Of a DNA stretch of 19,310 nucleotides, positions 1 to 9,043 are shown piece after piece (the stretch's first letter is position 1; every line of letters starts with the position of its first letter). A program made the position numbers and the translations under genes. The notes below the pieces were generated by a model. It did no database searches. It was not told the origin of the DNA and worked only from the letters and a program-made list of their open reading frames with translations. Source of the stretch: Stramenopiles sp. TOSAG23-2 (Eukaryota > Sar); NCBI GenBank assembly GCA_900128395.1, contig LT649585.1, positions 1 to 19,310 of the forward strand, given 5' to 3'.

Positions 1-70
1 TATATATTTATATATTATTAAAATCAATTGTATTTTATATAATATAATTTATATAATATTTTGTTAATAC

Positions 71-87
71 AAAAAAAAAAAAAAAAA
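71..87 (+). repeat. poly(A) tract abutting the EGF-gene start codon
   Basis: A run of 17 A residues ends in the A of the start ATG at 87. The 70 bases before it are almost pure A/T with no other recognisable element. The tract probably forms an A-rich 5' leader. Its exact length should be treated with caution because homopolymers are error-prone. Confidence 0.8.
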
Positions 88-3000
88 TGATATCATATAA
101 TAAAATATTGATAGTGTTAATTGCTTTCATTTTTGCCTCTAGTGTATATTCTTCAGATGTTAGATATGGTGTTCGTAAAGCACCACAAGTTAACTCTGCG
201 GAAGGTACAGCGGATGCACTTATGAAAAGTGAATTAGATATAGGGAGTGATTTAGACGTTGGTGCAGCTTTAGCTAGAGCAGAAGCTGTTCAAAGAAAAT
301 CAAAGGAAGAGTTTCGTTTTAAACAAGAGGAAACACAACCAAAATTACATAATACAATAGTAAAAAGTGGTGCGGCGCCAAAACTTGCTGCTGCCCCTCC
401 TGCTATGGAAATGCCACAGCACAAGCAACATAGTAGCATTTTTGCACCACAAAAGCATAGTTTGTTTAGTTGGGCACGTTCATTTGTTGAACCAAAAGCA
501 AAGGTGCAACATAAAGAACAACATGCTCATCAACATAGTGTAAAAAATAGTTATATAAAAGCAGCAAATAGTTTGAAACATCGTCAGCATGCTGCCCCGG
601 TTAGACAACAAGAACAGCATCGGTTTGTACAAACAAACTTGAACGTGCAAGAGGCAGCTTCACCTAAGCCTGCTCCTATGCCTGCTCCTGCTGCTGATCT
701 AGATCGACCATCCAACGAAACTAATAAAACACAAGCTGCTACTGGCGTACATGAACTTGTCAGTACGTTAAGTGGTTCCTTCGTTGTGTCTGGTTTATCG
801 GATCAAATGGAATTAAAACGCCTTGATAATTTTGGTAAAAAAGCATTGGCTGCTGTTACGAACTATACGAAAGATTCCGGCAAAGGAATCATCGTCGTAG
901 ATGCAATGTTGATGGAATTAAAGTTGAAAAAAGTTGCAGAGTCACCACCAGTAAAAATTGTAAGTTTAAATGAGACAAATGGTACAAATGTTACGGAGTT
1001 AAACGGTGAGGACAACGATGTTGCAAGTGAAGAAAACATCAATAAAATTATTGATGGCGATAGTACATCTATGCTTATTGATTTAGATCAAAGCAAAGGG
1101 TTGAGTGTTCGTATGAACTTTGCAATCCGTGGGATCCGTATGGAATCAAAGGAATGGTTAAGTGAAGCGAAAGATAGTATTCAAAGTTTAGTAATAGTAC
1201 CAAAAGGAGTAAACGAGACGAACGAGACTATGTTGGCACGAGAAAAATCAACAGCATTGCTAAAGAAATTTCAAGCAGTGTTTGCTGCATATGGCAATGT
1301 GACAGTGTCACAAATGGTAATATCGGAGTTCCGTGGGGAATCATTTGATGTATGCCCATCGTTATGTAGTGGCAATGGTGTCTGTGAAGCGTCTGGCGCA
1401 TGTAAATGCAAAGACGGCTATGCTGATGCTGATTGTTCCGATGAAAGATGTATTGGTGGTTGTGGAAGACATGGTCAATGCAATGAGACTGCTAAAGAAT
1501 GCATGTGTGACAATGGTTTTGCAGGGGAAAAATGCGAAAAAGAAGCATGTCCAAATCAATGTAGTAAACATGGTATGTGCGAGAAAAAATCTGGTGATTG
1601 TATTTGCCATCAAGATTGGCAAGGATATGATTGTTCCACACCAAGATGTACAAAGAATTGTAGTAACCATGGTACATGTACCGCTACACCTGCAGGTCCT
1701 GTCTGTACTTGTGATCAAGAATGGAGTGGTGATTATTGTAATACCCCAGCTTGCCCAACAAGCGAGAAAACGTTAGAGAAACAATGTTCCGGCAATGGTA
1801 AATGCGAAAGTGGAAAATGCATCTGCCGTTCCGGTTTCGTTGGAGAAGATTGCAGTGAGGAATATTGTCCAGCAAATTGTAACGGAAAAGGTGTTTGTAA
1901 AAACTGGGCCTGTGAATGTTTTGATGGATATGAAGGTGTATCATGCAATCGCAAATCATGTGCAACTGGTTGTGAGAAACATGGTGCTTGTGAAAATGGT
2001 ACATGCATCTGTAACAAAGGTTTCACTGGCAGTGCATGTCAAAAGTTGATTTGTAAAGCAGATTGTAATGGTAGAGGTTTATGTATCAATACCAAAGCAT
2101 GTGTGGCACATTCTGACAATTGTACCAAAGAACATCAATGCAAATGTGAACAAGGATACGGTGGTGAAACATGTGAAAAGAAACTATGCCCAGGAAGTTG
2201 CGGTGCAAAATATGGTGGTAAATCTGGACAGTGTGATTATGCCACTGGTGTCTGCAATTGTGGTGTTAATTTCTACGGTATGGAATGCCAATATTTGCGT
2301 TGCCCAAGCAGAGGTGGTCCAAGAAGTGGATGTAGTGGCCATGGCAGATGCGACGGGAAAGGAAAATGCCAATGTGATGCTGGTTGGATCCCAGGCCTTC
2401 GTAAAGATTGTAATTGGAAAGCATGTCCTTTTTCATGCAGTGGCAACGGCGCTTGTTTGAATGGTACGTGTACATGTAATGATGGATTTACCGGTAAAAG
2501 ATGTAATATTGCGGAATGCCCTGGTGAGACACCATGTAGCAGCCGCGGTATTTGTAATAGCACGGATGGTACTTGTTCATGTAAACAAGGGTTTACCGGA
2601 CCTGCATGTCAATTAACTGCTTGCCCTATGAATTGTAATGGCAAAGGTGATTGCGATAAAAATGGCAAATGCGTTTGTCATGCCGGTTACAGTGGAGACG
2701 ATTGCTCTACAAGATATGTAGTTCATGGCGAAATTTTAGATGAAGCCAAAGGTATTGTCGAGTGTTACCATGGATATGGTGGCCCAGATTGTAATACTAA
2801 ATTGTGCCGCTCCAACTGTTCCCACCGTGGTATTTGTGTGCAAGGTACGTGTTACTGTAAACCATCCTGGACCGGTGATCATTGCCAACATGCTGCATGC
2901 CCAAATGAATGTTACTACAAAGGTGAATGTAAATTAGGTGTGTGCAAATGTGACGAAGGTTATCGTGGTGTGGATTGCTCCAGACGCCATGTAGAAAATG

Positions 3001-6000
3001 GTGTATGCCACGTAGCAACCGGTGAATGCGAATGCAATAAAGTTGCAGAGAAAGGTGCAGCGTTCAAAGGACAAATGTGGACAGGTGAAAGTTGTAATCA
3101 TAAAACATGCTTGAACAATTGTACAAATTCCAAACATGGTACTTGCAATGGTAAATTAGGTGTATGCGAATGTGATCCTGACTGGATGGGTATTTCATGC
3201 GAAAAGCATGCTTGTCCATATGCATGTCATGGTAACGGTTTGTGCAAAGAAGGCACTTGTGAATGTAACGATATGTGGGGTGGTGAAGCGTGCGAACAAC
3301 GTTTGTACTGGTGCCCGTTGGACTGTAATAAAAATGGTGATTGTGTGAAGAAAACAAATAAGAATGGCACAGCAACACATTCCTGTAAATGTAATGCTTT
3401 ACCAGAGAAAGTTGTCGGTGGAAAACGATTGACCGCTATGTTCCCTGGACAAAAATACAAAGGATCTACATGCGCGGAATTAAGTTGTCCACTTGGTCCT
3501 AAAGGCAATGAATGCTCTGGCAAAGGTGTTTGCTCTAAGGGTAAATGTACATGTAACAATTTATTTGGTGGAAAAGCATGTCAGTTATCTGTATGTAAAG
3601 ATGCTTGCCATTACAACGGTGCATGTGTGCACAAAAAAGGCAGTGATGCAGCTACATGTAATTGTGATGATGGCTGGACGGGAGAAACATGTGGATTAAA
3701 ACAATGTTTAGGTCGTGGTAAATGCAGCGGGCATGGTACATGCGATGAGAAATCCTCGACGTGTAAATGCCATGCAGGGTGGAGTGATAAAAAATGTTCG
3801 ACTCCTAAATGCCCAGCTAACTGTAACGGCGAATCCCATGGTGTCTGCACAGCTAAAGGTTGTGCGTGTAAACCAGGCTGGACGGGTGATACATGTGGTC
3901 AAAGAAGTTGCCCATTGCAATGCAGTAAGGCCGGGGCATGCGTTGATGGTAAATGTAAATGCGATGACTACCATACTGGAGAATATTGCCAAAATCGTAA
4001 ATGCTTAAAAGATTGCAATGGACATGGAGTATGTGATAAAAAGACATTCACATGTAATTGCGCTCCTGGGTTCAAAGGCGAAGCTTGCGAAAAAACTACT
4101 TGTGGCCATTCATGTGGAAAACACGGTACTTGCGTTGTTGATGACGCGGGTGTGACTGCAAAATGCCAATGTGATCCTGGTTACACTGGTGGTCTATGCG
4201 AGCAAACATGCAACTGTAATGATCGCGGTGTTTGTGGCATGTCATCTAAAGGTGTACCAAAATGCATCAAATGTGATGCTGGATACGGCGGGGAACATTG
4301 CGAAAAACAATGCCCTAATAAATGTAGTGGTCATGGTGAATGTGACAGTACAGGCAAATGCACATGCAACCAAGGATTTGTAGGTGTATCATGTGTCTTA
4401 AAAGCATGTCCAAAACAATGTTCTGGGCATGGTCTTTGCCAAAAAACTGGCTTCTGTAAATGCTCAGATGGATATGCAGGTGATGCGTGCGATGTTTTCT
4501 TTTGGAGATGTGAAAAGAACTGCAACAACCACGGTACTTGTATTAAAGGGAACAATGGCAAACATAAGTGTGAATGTGATTCGAAATGGGCCGGTGAATT
4601 GTGTGATGTAGAAGTTTGCGACCCAGTATGTAAAAATGGCGGCGTGTGCAAGAACCAAACATGTTTATGTACTAGAGGTTTCGCTGGTAGAACATGTAAT
4701 CTTCGTGTTTGTCCAAAGAACTGCATGCAACATGGACGTTGTTTAAGCAATGGTAGATGCAAATGCGATCCTGGTTTCAAAGGAAAAGCATGTTCGATCC
4801 GTTACGTAGTAAATGGTAAATGCAGCATAGTATCAAAAAAATGCACTTGTTTTGAAGTTGATTCCGTTAACGCTACATTCGCAGGACAACGCTGGCGTGG
4901 ACCTGCATGTTTAGCAAAAACTTGTCCAAATAATTGTACTTCACCGGTAAATGGAGTCTGCCAAGCAGATGGCCATTGTGCGTGCCATAAAGGTGAATGG
5001 ACTGGCAGAGATTGTTCAGTTCCTGTATGCCCTAACTTGTGCTCTGGAAAAGGTAAATGCCGTCAAGGTGCATGTAAATGTGACGAAGGATACTCTGGTA
5101 AAGATTGTTCTACCTTCGACTCACAATACGAATGCCCTAAAGCATGTAACCAACGTGGTGCATGCGTGGATAAAAAATGCAAATGTAAAATTGGATTTGA
5201 AGGCAAAGCATGTGAATTTATCAAGTGTCCTGCTAAATGTAGTATCCATGGCCGATGTGCTAGAGATGGAACTGGTGCACCGATTTGCGTATGTAAAGCC
5301 GGGTACACTGGTATTGCATGCATGAAAACGTGTCGTGGTGGACCAACATGTAGCAAGAATGGTATTTGTTCTGTATCGAACGGCACAGCAACTTGTGTTT
5401 GCGAACAAGGTTTTGCTGGAAAAGCATGCCAACTTTCTTGCCCAGACAAATGTAGTGGACGTGGCGCTTGCTATGTAACTGCAGCTGGCTTGCCTGAGTG
5501 TGCATGTCGTGGTGGGTACAGTGGTTGGTCATGCGAGAAAAAACCTTGTCCAAGGGAATGCTCTCAACACGGTATATGCAATGAAGGAAAATGTACCTGT
5601 GAAGCTGATTACACTGGCGATGATTGTTCCACGAGAAGATGCTCCAACGACTGTTCAGGAAAAGGCGCGTGCAGTGGTGCACCAGACTACAAATGTATTT
5701 GCCAAAACGGTTTTACTGGTGAAGACTGCAAGGAAAAAGTTAGTTGCATCAACGATTGCTCTGGCCATGGTGAATGCTCAATGGTGAAACAAGGCAAGGC
5801 TGTAGTAGCGAAATGCGTTTGTGAATTTGGTTTTGGTGGATTAGATTGTAGCGGTAAAGTATGCGCTAAAGATATTACCGGTAGAGAATGTGCAGGTAAA
5901 GGTGAATGCAAAAATGGTTTATGTAAATGCCAACCTGGTTTCAGTGGAGATGCATGTAATGTTCATGATTGTAAATCTGCTGCAAATGGCAAATCATGCT

Positions 6001-7685
6001 CAGGGAATGGATTCTGTAATGAGAAAGGTACATGTGTATGCGATTCAGGCTGGATTAATGCTGAGTGTTCCACTCGCATATGCCCATTGGGTGTTGGCCA
6101 CAAAGTATGCAGTGGCCGTGGTTTATGCGAAGAGTCTGCTTGTGTCTGCGACGATGAATTTTTCGGTAATGCGTGTGAATTAGGTGGTACCAAATCTTTG
6201 GCATCATCCATCGTTGATTCAAAGGTCAGGAATGAAACTGCAAAAGAAGAGAAAGCAGCCCCAAGTGAGGTTACAAATGAAATCGAAGAATTGAAAAAAA
6301 TGGTAGTAAATGCAAAATCTGATCCAATGGAACAAGCATCTATTGAAAAAGTATTAAGAGAGAAAGAAGAAGCTGCAAAGGAATCTAAAGAAACTACTAT
6401 CCTGAATGAGACCGAGATGGATACAGCACTTTTGAAAGTTACTGAAGAAGAAGAACGTATTGCAAAATTGAAAGCAGAAAAGGAAGCTGCAGAGAAAGCA
6501 CGTAATCCAACAGATGTTGCTATAATCGAGAAAAGGCTTGCAGCAGAAGAACGTGGTTTAGCAGCTAGTAAAGTCGAAGAAGAAGTTGCATTAGAAAATA
6601 AAGAAACTGAAGAAGCTGCCAAGGGTGTCAAAGAAGTTAAAAATACAACGAAAAAAGAAGTCAAAGTTGTTGAGAAAAAAGTACCAGTAGCAGCAAATGT
6701 TAGTGGTTGTGGCGAATGCTTTAATGGCAAATGTACCGATGGTATATGCTTGTGCAAAGAAGGATGGATGGGTAAATCATGTAATAAACAAACGTGTGGT
6801 AAAGGCTGCGTACATGGAACATGCTTAAATGGTGCATGTGAATGCGATGTCGATAAAGAAACTGGTTTGCCAGCTTTCTTCGGTCAAAGTTGTGAATTGC
6901 GTCAATGCCCAGGTTCATTCGTGAAAGGTGAATTCAAAGCATGCAGCGGCAATGGTGCATGTATGTCGGTTGGGGATAAAGCAAAAGATGCTGTGTGCGA
7001 TTGCCAAGATGGGTACTCCAGATCAGACTGTAGTTTAGCAACGACAACTGATGAATCTTCCCCAATTGCTGACTGTAACAGTAAATGTGTTTCTAAGTGC
7101 CAAAAGAAATCTGGCGGCAATTCTGATAAATACTTGAATTGTTTCGGTAAATGCTCCAGTCGTTGTGGCGGTGTACAACGTAACAAGGTTCCATTCAATG
7201 TTACCAAGGATGCTCCAGTTACAATTAAAATGCCATCTAAGAAAGTAATGAAGGAAATTGTTAAAGAAGTAGATTCACACGATATGGAAAAGAATATCGC
7301 TAAAGCTGAGGAGGAATTGAAAGGCGATGTTGAGGCACAGGTTAAACCATCCACGTTAGTACATAAGTTAGATACAGTCAAATCAAGTATGCAACACATT
7401 TTAAATGAAGGGGTTAAGGACGACACCATGCATGGTGTATACATTGATGCCAATTTACGATGTGATCAATGCATGAAAGATACATTAGAAAAAATAGTTA
7501 GTAGTAAAAACGCTGATCAACCATTGGCAACATTTTTAGGTAGATTATGCGAAGAAGCTGGAAAGAAGAAATGCGATAAATTCAAAGCTGCTTTAATGGG
7601 AAATACGGAAGCAAAAGGCAGGAAAAAAGCAGTAAAATGGTATTGTAGTAAAGTACACAATTTGTGCAAAGAACAACCACAATAA
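87..7685 (+). CDS. Giant secreted EGF-repeat protein with coiled coil and saposin-like C-terminus
   Basis: A single-exon 2532-aa protein, probably an extracellular matrix, adhesion or surface-appendage component. Residues 1-22 form a signal peptide with a strongly hydrophobic core (ILIVLIAFIFASSVYS). Residues about 30-215 are low-complexity and rich in Ala, Lys, Gln and His. Residues about 225-420 form an unassigned, apparently folded domain with several N-glycosylation sequons. Cysteines 423-2030 build about 43 EGF-like modules with the tenascin-type pattern CPxxCxGxGxCxxxxCxCxxGxxGxxC. Residues about 2046-2200 are Glu/Lys/Ala-rich and probably coiled coil. Three more EGF modules follow (2208-2315), then a Cys-rich linker, then six cysteines at 2459-2527 spaced like saposin B (CxxC, two central Cys, Cx6C). 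No transmembrane helix or GPI signal is visible, so it is predicted to be secreted. The ATG at 87 begins the signal peptide. EGF proteins occur in flagellar mastigonemes and adhesion systems of protists, but that role is inference. Gene identity is not recognised. Confidence 0.93.
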   Translation: MISYNKILIVLIAFIFASSVYSSDVRYGVRKAPQVNSAEGTADALMKSELDIGSDLDVGAALARAEAVQRKSKEEFRFKQEETQPKLHNTIVKSGAAPKLAAAPPAMEMPQHKQHSSIFAPQKHSLFSWARSFVEPKAKVQHKEQHAHQHSVKNSYIKAANSLKHRQHAAPVRQQEQHRFVQTNLNVQEAASPKPAPMPAPAADLDRPSNETNKTQAATGVHELVSTLSGSFVVSGLSDQMELKRLDNFGKKALAAVTNYTKDSGKGIIVVDAMLMELKLKKVAESPPVKIVSLNETNGTNVTELNGEDNDVASEENINKIIDGDSTSMLIDLDQSKGLSVRMNFAIRGIRMESKEWLSEAKDSIQSLVIVPKGVNETNETMLAREKSTALLKKFQAVFAAYGNVTVSQMVISEFRGESFDVCPSLCSGNGVCEASGACKCKDGYADADCSDERCIGGCGRHGQCNETAKECMCDNGFAGEKCEKEACPNQCSKHGMCEKKSGDCICHQDWQGYDCSTPRCTKNCSNHGTCTATPAGPVCTCDQEWSGDYCNTPACPTSEKTLEKQCSGNGKCESGKCICRSGFVGEDCSEEYCPANCNGKGVCKNWACECFDGYEGVSCNRKSCATGCEKHGACENGTCICNKGFTGSACQKLICKADCNGRGLCINTKACVAHSDNCTKEHQCKCEQGYGGETCEKKLCPGSCGAKYGGKSGQCDYATGVCNCGVNFYGMECQYLRCPSRGGPRSGCSGHGRCDGKGKCQCDAGWIPGLRKDCNWKACPFSCSGNGACLNGTCTCNDGFTGKRCNIAECPGETPCSSRGICNSTDGTCSCKQGFTGPACQLTACPMNCNGKGDCDKNGKCVCHAGYSGDDCSTRYVVHGEILDEAKGIVECYHGYGGPDCNTKLCRSNCSHRGICVQGTCYCKPSWTGDHCQHAACPNECYYKGECKLGVCKCDEGYRGVDCSRRHVENGVCHVATGECECNKVAEKGAAFKGQMWTGESCNHKTCLNNCTNSKHGTCNGKLGVCECDPDWMGISCEKHACPYACHGNGLCKEGTCECNDMWGGEACEQRLYWCPLDCNKNGDCVKKTNKNGTATHSCKCNALPEKVVGGKRLTAMFPGQKYKGSTCAELSCPLGPKGNECSGKGVCSKGKCTCNNLFGGKACQLSVCKDACHYNGACVHKKGSDAATCNCDDGWTGETCGLKQCLGRGKCSGHGTCDEKSSTCKCHAGWSDKKCSTPKCPANCNGESHGVCTAKGCACKPGWTGDTCGQRSCPLQCSKAGACVDGKCKCDDYHTGEYCQNRKCLKDCNGHGVCDKKTFTCNCAPGFKGEACEKTTCGHSCGKHGTCVVDDAGVTAKCQCDPGYTGGLCEQTCNCNDRGVCGMSSKGVPKCIKCDAGYGGEHCEKQCPNKCSGHGECDSTGKCTCNQGFVGVSCVLKACPKQCSGHGLCQKTGFCKCSDGYAGDACDVFFWRCEKNCNNHGTCIKGNNGKHKCECDSKWAGELCDVEVCDPVCKNGGVCKNQTCLCTRGFAGRTCNLRVCPKNCMQHGRCLSNGRCKCDPGFKGKACSIRYVVNGKCSIVSKKCTCFEVDSVNATFAGQRWRGPACLAKTCPNNCTSPVNGVCQADGHCACHKGEWTGRDCSVPVCPNLCSGKGKCRQGACKCDEGYSGKDCSTFDSQYECPKACNQRGACVDKKCKCKIGFEGKACEFIKCPAKCSIHGRCARDGTGAPICVCKAGYTGIACMKTCRGGPTCSKNGICSVSNGTATCVCEQGFAGKACQLSCPDKCSGRGACYVTAAGLPECACRGGYSGWSCEKKPCPRECSQHGICNEGKCTCEADYTGDDCSTRRCSNDCSGKGACSGAPDYKCICQNGFTGEDCKEKVSCINDCSGHGECSMVKQGKAVVAKCVCEFGFGGLDCSGKVCAKDITGRECAGKGECKNGLCKCQPGFSGDACNVHDCKSAANGKSCSGNGFCNEKGTCVCDSGWINAECSTRICPLGVGHKVCSGRGLCEESACVCDDEFFGNACELGGTKSLASSIVDSKVRNETAKEEKAAPSEVTNEIEELKKMVVNAKSDPMEQASIEKVLREKEEAAKESKETTILNETEMDTALLKVTEEEERIAKLKAEKEAAEKARNPTDVAIIEKRLAAEERGLAASKVEEEVALENKETEEAAKGVKEVKNTTKKEVKVVEKKVPVAANVSGCGECFNGKCTDGICLCKEGWMGKSCNKQTCGKGCVHGTCLNGACECDVDKETGLPAFFGQSCELRQCPGSFVKGEFKACSGNGACMSVGDKAKDAVCDCQDGYSRSDCSLATTTDESSPIADCNSKCVSKCQKKSGGNSDKYLNCFGKCSSRCGGVQRNKVPFNVTKDAPVTIKMPSKKVMKEIVKEVDSHDMEKNIAKAEEELKGDVEAQVKPSTLVHKLDTVKSSMQHILNEGVKDDTMHGVYIDANLRCDQCMKDTLEKIVSSKNADQPLATFLGRLCEEAGKKKCDKFKAALMGNTEAKGRKKAVKWYCSKVHNLCKEQPQ
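1353..6176 (+). repeat. Tandem EGF-like module array (about 43 modules)
   Basis: The coding sequence repeats a unit of roughly 35-40 codons. Each unit has six cysteines, a Gly-rich loop and the typical ending CxCxxGxxGxxC. Module lengths vary, and divergence at the DNA level is high, so this is an old protein-level array rather than recent DNA amplification. Three positions carry truncated modules (2712-2792, 2982-3095, 4800-4910) that lack the first two cysteines and begin with R-[YH]-V-x-[HN]-G. No calcium-binding EGF consensus (D-x-[DN]-E/Q before C1) is evident. Most modules start CPxxC, like tenascin or EGF_2-type repeats. Confidence 0.9.
7461..7667 (+). other. Saposin-like domain at the C-terminus of the EGF protein
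   Basis: Residues 2459-2527 carry six cysteines as CDQC, then RLC, KKC, WYC and a final NLC. The first pair is CxxC and the last pair is Cx6C, matching the saposin-B disulfide scaffold (C1-C6, C2-C5, C3-C4). The intervening sequence is helical in character (KDTLEKIVSS, KFKAALMG). Saposin-like domains bind lipids or membranes, so this could attach the secreted protein to a membrane, but that is inference from fold alone. Some saposin features, such as the conserved N-glycosylation site, are not seen. Confidence 0.65.
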
Positions 7686-8074
7686 CTTTTTTGAGCGAGT
7701 TTATTTTTTAAAAAAAAATAGTATATTAAATAATGTTCGTTAAATATTTTAATAACACATTAAATGTACATGTATATATATATTATTACTCGTATATGTA
7801 TTTGCTCTATGCTCTACACTCTACCACTTTACGAAGCTCGTAATTATTACGAATAACGGTAACGTGCGGATATATGTGTGTGCGCATTTTCATTACTATG
7901 CATAAAAATATTTTACGTGTGGCACTGTGAACCAAATGGCGATTTGATATGATAACCATATCATATCAACTGTATGATATCATATATATTTAATGTACAT
8001 CATATAAATATCATACAAGTTTCACGACAATTTAATATATAATGATCTATAGACCCTCTAACATTACCTAGATT
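7686..8074. other. Convergent intergenic spacer, AT-rich, with palindromes
   Basis: This 389-bp spacer separates the 3' ends of the EGF gene and the crotonase gene. There is no open frame with coding character and no tRNA-like fold. It contains a 10-bp inverted repeat (7944-7953 and 7960-7969) followed by a perfect 12-bp palindrome centred near 7978. Polyadenylation signals for both genes probably lie here but cannot be pinned down in such A/T-rich sequence. Confidence 0.6.
7944..7984. repeat. Inverted repeat plus 12-bp palindrome (ATATCAT-rich)
   Basis: TTGATATGAT (7944-7953) is the exact reverse complement of ATCATATCAA (7960-7969) across a 6-nt loop. It is followed by the perfect palindrome TATGATATCATA (7973-7984). 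The motif ATATCAT recurs shortly after (near 8007-8013). It lies between two convergent 3' ends, so a bidirectional transcript-end hairpin is conceivable, but this is not demonstrated. Confidence 0.6.
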
Positions 8075-9043
8075 TTATAATTTTGATGATTTTTTTTTCG
8101 CACTACCACGTGGTATTAATCCACTTGGATCGACAATAATTCCAAACCTTTGCATGTTGTATGCATGGCATAATTGATGTAAACTAAACGCGCCATCCAT
8201 TCCTTGTTTTCTACCAGTTGCATCTTCCGCTTGATTTACTGCTTCTTTTGAAAGCTGCAAAGCAAACATAGGATTCCTTGCAATTTTATGTGCTTTTTCC
8301 ATGACAAAGGCATCTAAATCCGATGGATCAACAACATGACTAACAAATCCAAATAAATCTCTTGCATCAGTCGCTGAAATACTATCCCCAGTGAATAACA
8401 TTTCCTTAGCGCGCCTTGACCCCATTTCTAATTGATGTGCAAAATATTCAACTCCACAAACACCCATTGCCACCACTGGATCTGAAAATTCTGCGTTGGA
8501 CGCAGCTACTATGATATCACATGGCCAACATAACATTAAACCCCCTGCAATGCATTTACCTTGCACGGCACAAATTGTTGGTTTTGGCGCATTTCTCCAC
8601 CTTTCTGCCATATCTTTGTAAATTTCGCGTTCACGGTTAAACATACCTTCGGCAAGGAATTCGCCGTTTTTACCAGCTAAAGCTGGTGGAATCATTTTAT
8701 TTTTTTGAGATGAATATCCAGTGGATGAATAATTTTGCCATTGACTTCGAGGTTTCCATGTCTCCCCAACTGTACCACTACGATCAGCTAAATCATGCCC
8801 AGCAGAGAAATTTTTGCCATTTGCCCGCAATACAATAACTCGCACAGATGCATCAGCAATGGCTTTTTCCAATGCTTCATCAAGCGCATAAATTAATGCA
8901 AGTGACTGTGCATTCGCAGCTTTTGGACGATTCAAAGATATGACTGCAATATTACCAGCATTTTTATCTTTAGCATGTTCCACCTTATATAATATTAATG
9001 ATTCTTCTTGTGACATTTTGTTTTTATTTACTGTTCCCAACAT
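8075..9043 (-). CDS. Peroxisomal crotonase-fold (enoyl-CoA hydratase/isomerase family) protein
   Basis: A 322-aa protein of the crotonase superfamily, which acts on acyl-CoA thioesters. The first oxyanion-hole segment FSAGHDL spans residues 79-85 and the second, IAGG, spans 165-168. The family strand CDIIVA follows at 175-180. Both acid/base glutamates of classical enoyl-CoA hydratase are missing: their aligned positions are Met170 and Val190 (in EFSDPVVAMG). The reaction is therefore probably not ordinary 2-enoyl-CoA hydration. Residues about 95-150 form a longer insertion than in the roughly 260-aa canonical enzyme, and the overall pattern (RWRNAPKPT, VEYFAHQLEMG) resembles long actinobacterial-type EchA proteins. 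The C-terminus is SKL, a textbook PTS1 peroxisomal signal. Met10 (codon at 9016) is an alternative start. Possible roles are peroxisomal fatty-acid or branched-acyl metabolism. Bacterial ancestry is plausible but untested. Confidence 0.92.
   Translation of the reverse strand: MLGTVNKNKMSQEESLILYKVEHAKDKNAGNIAVISLNRPKAANAQSLALIYALDEALEKAIADASVRVIVLRANGKNFSAGHDLADRSGTVGETWKPRSQWQNYSSTGYSSQKNKMIPPALAGKNGEFLAEGMFNREREIYKDMAERWRNAPKPTICAVQGKCIAGGLMLCWPCDIIVAASNAEFSDPVVAMGVCGVEYFAHQLEMGSRRAKEMLFTGDSISATDARDLFGFVSHVVDPSDLDAFVMEKAHKIARNPMFALQLSKEAVNQAEDATGRKQGMDGAFSLHQLCHAYNMQRFGIIVDPSGLIPRGSAKKKSSKL

Noticed and set aside
1333-5787. Many other 60-150-codon frames on both strands across the EGF array
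   Set aside because: They recur with the module period because codon use in the repeats leaves other frames open. Their products are His/Cys/Val-rich without recognised domains.
1353-6176. A CRISPR or other DNA-level satellite array
   Set aside because: The repetition is at the protein level (six-Cys modules of variable length) with strong nucleotide divergence. There are no constant repeats with unique spacers.
5963-6757. A 264-codon open frame on the minus strand inside the EGF gene
   Set aside because: It is the antisense shadow of the Glu/Lys/Ala-rich coiled-coil region and Cys-rich modules. The product is a Ser/Phe-rich low-complexity string with no domain, and the plus-strand frame is clearly coding.
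7800-7880. A possible tRNA in the mixed-composition patch after the EGF gene
   Set aside because: No acceptor stem or TTC-containing T arm with a matching anticodon stem could be drawn. A covariance search would settle it.
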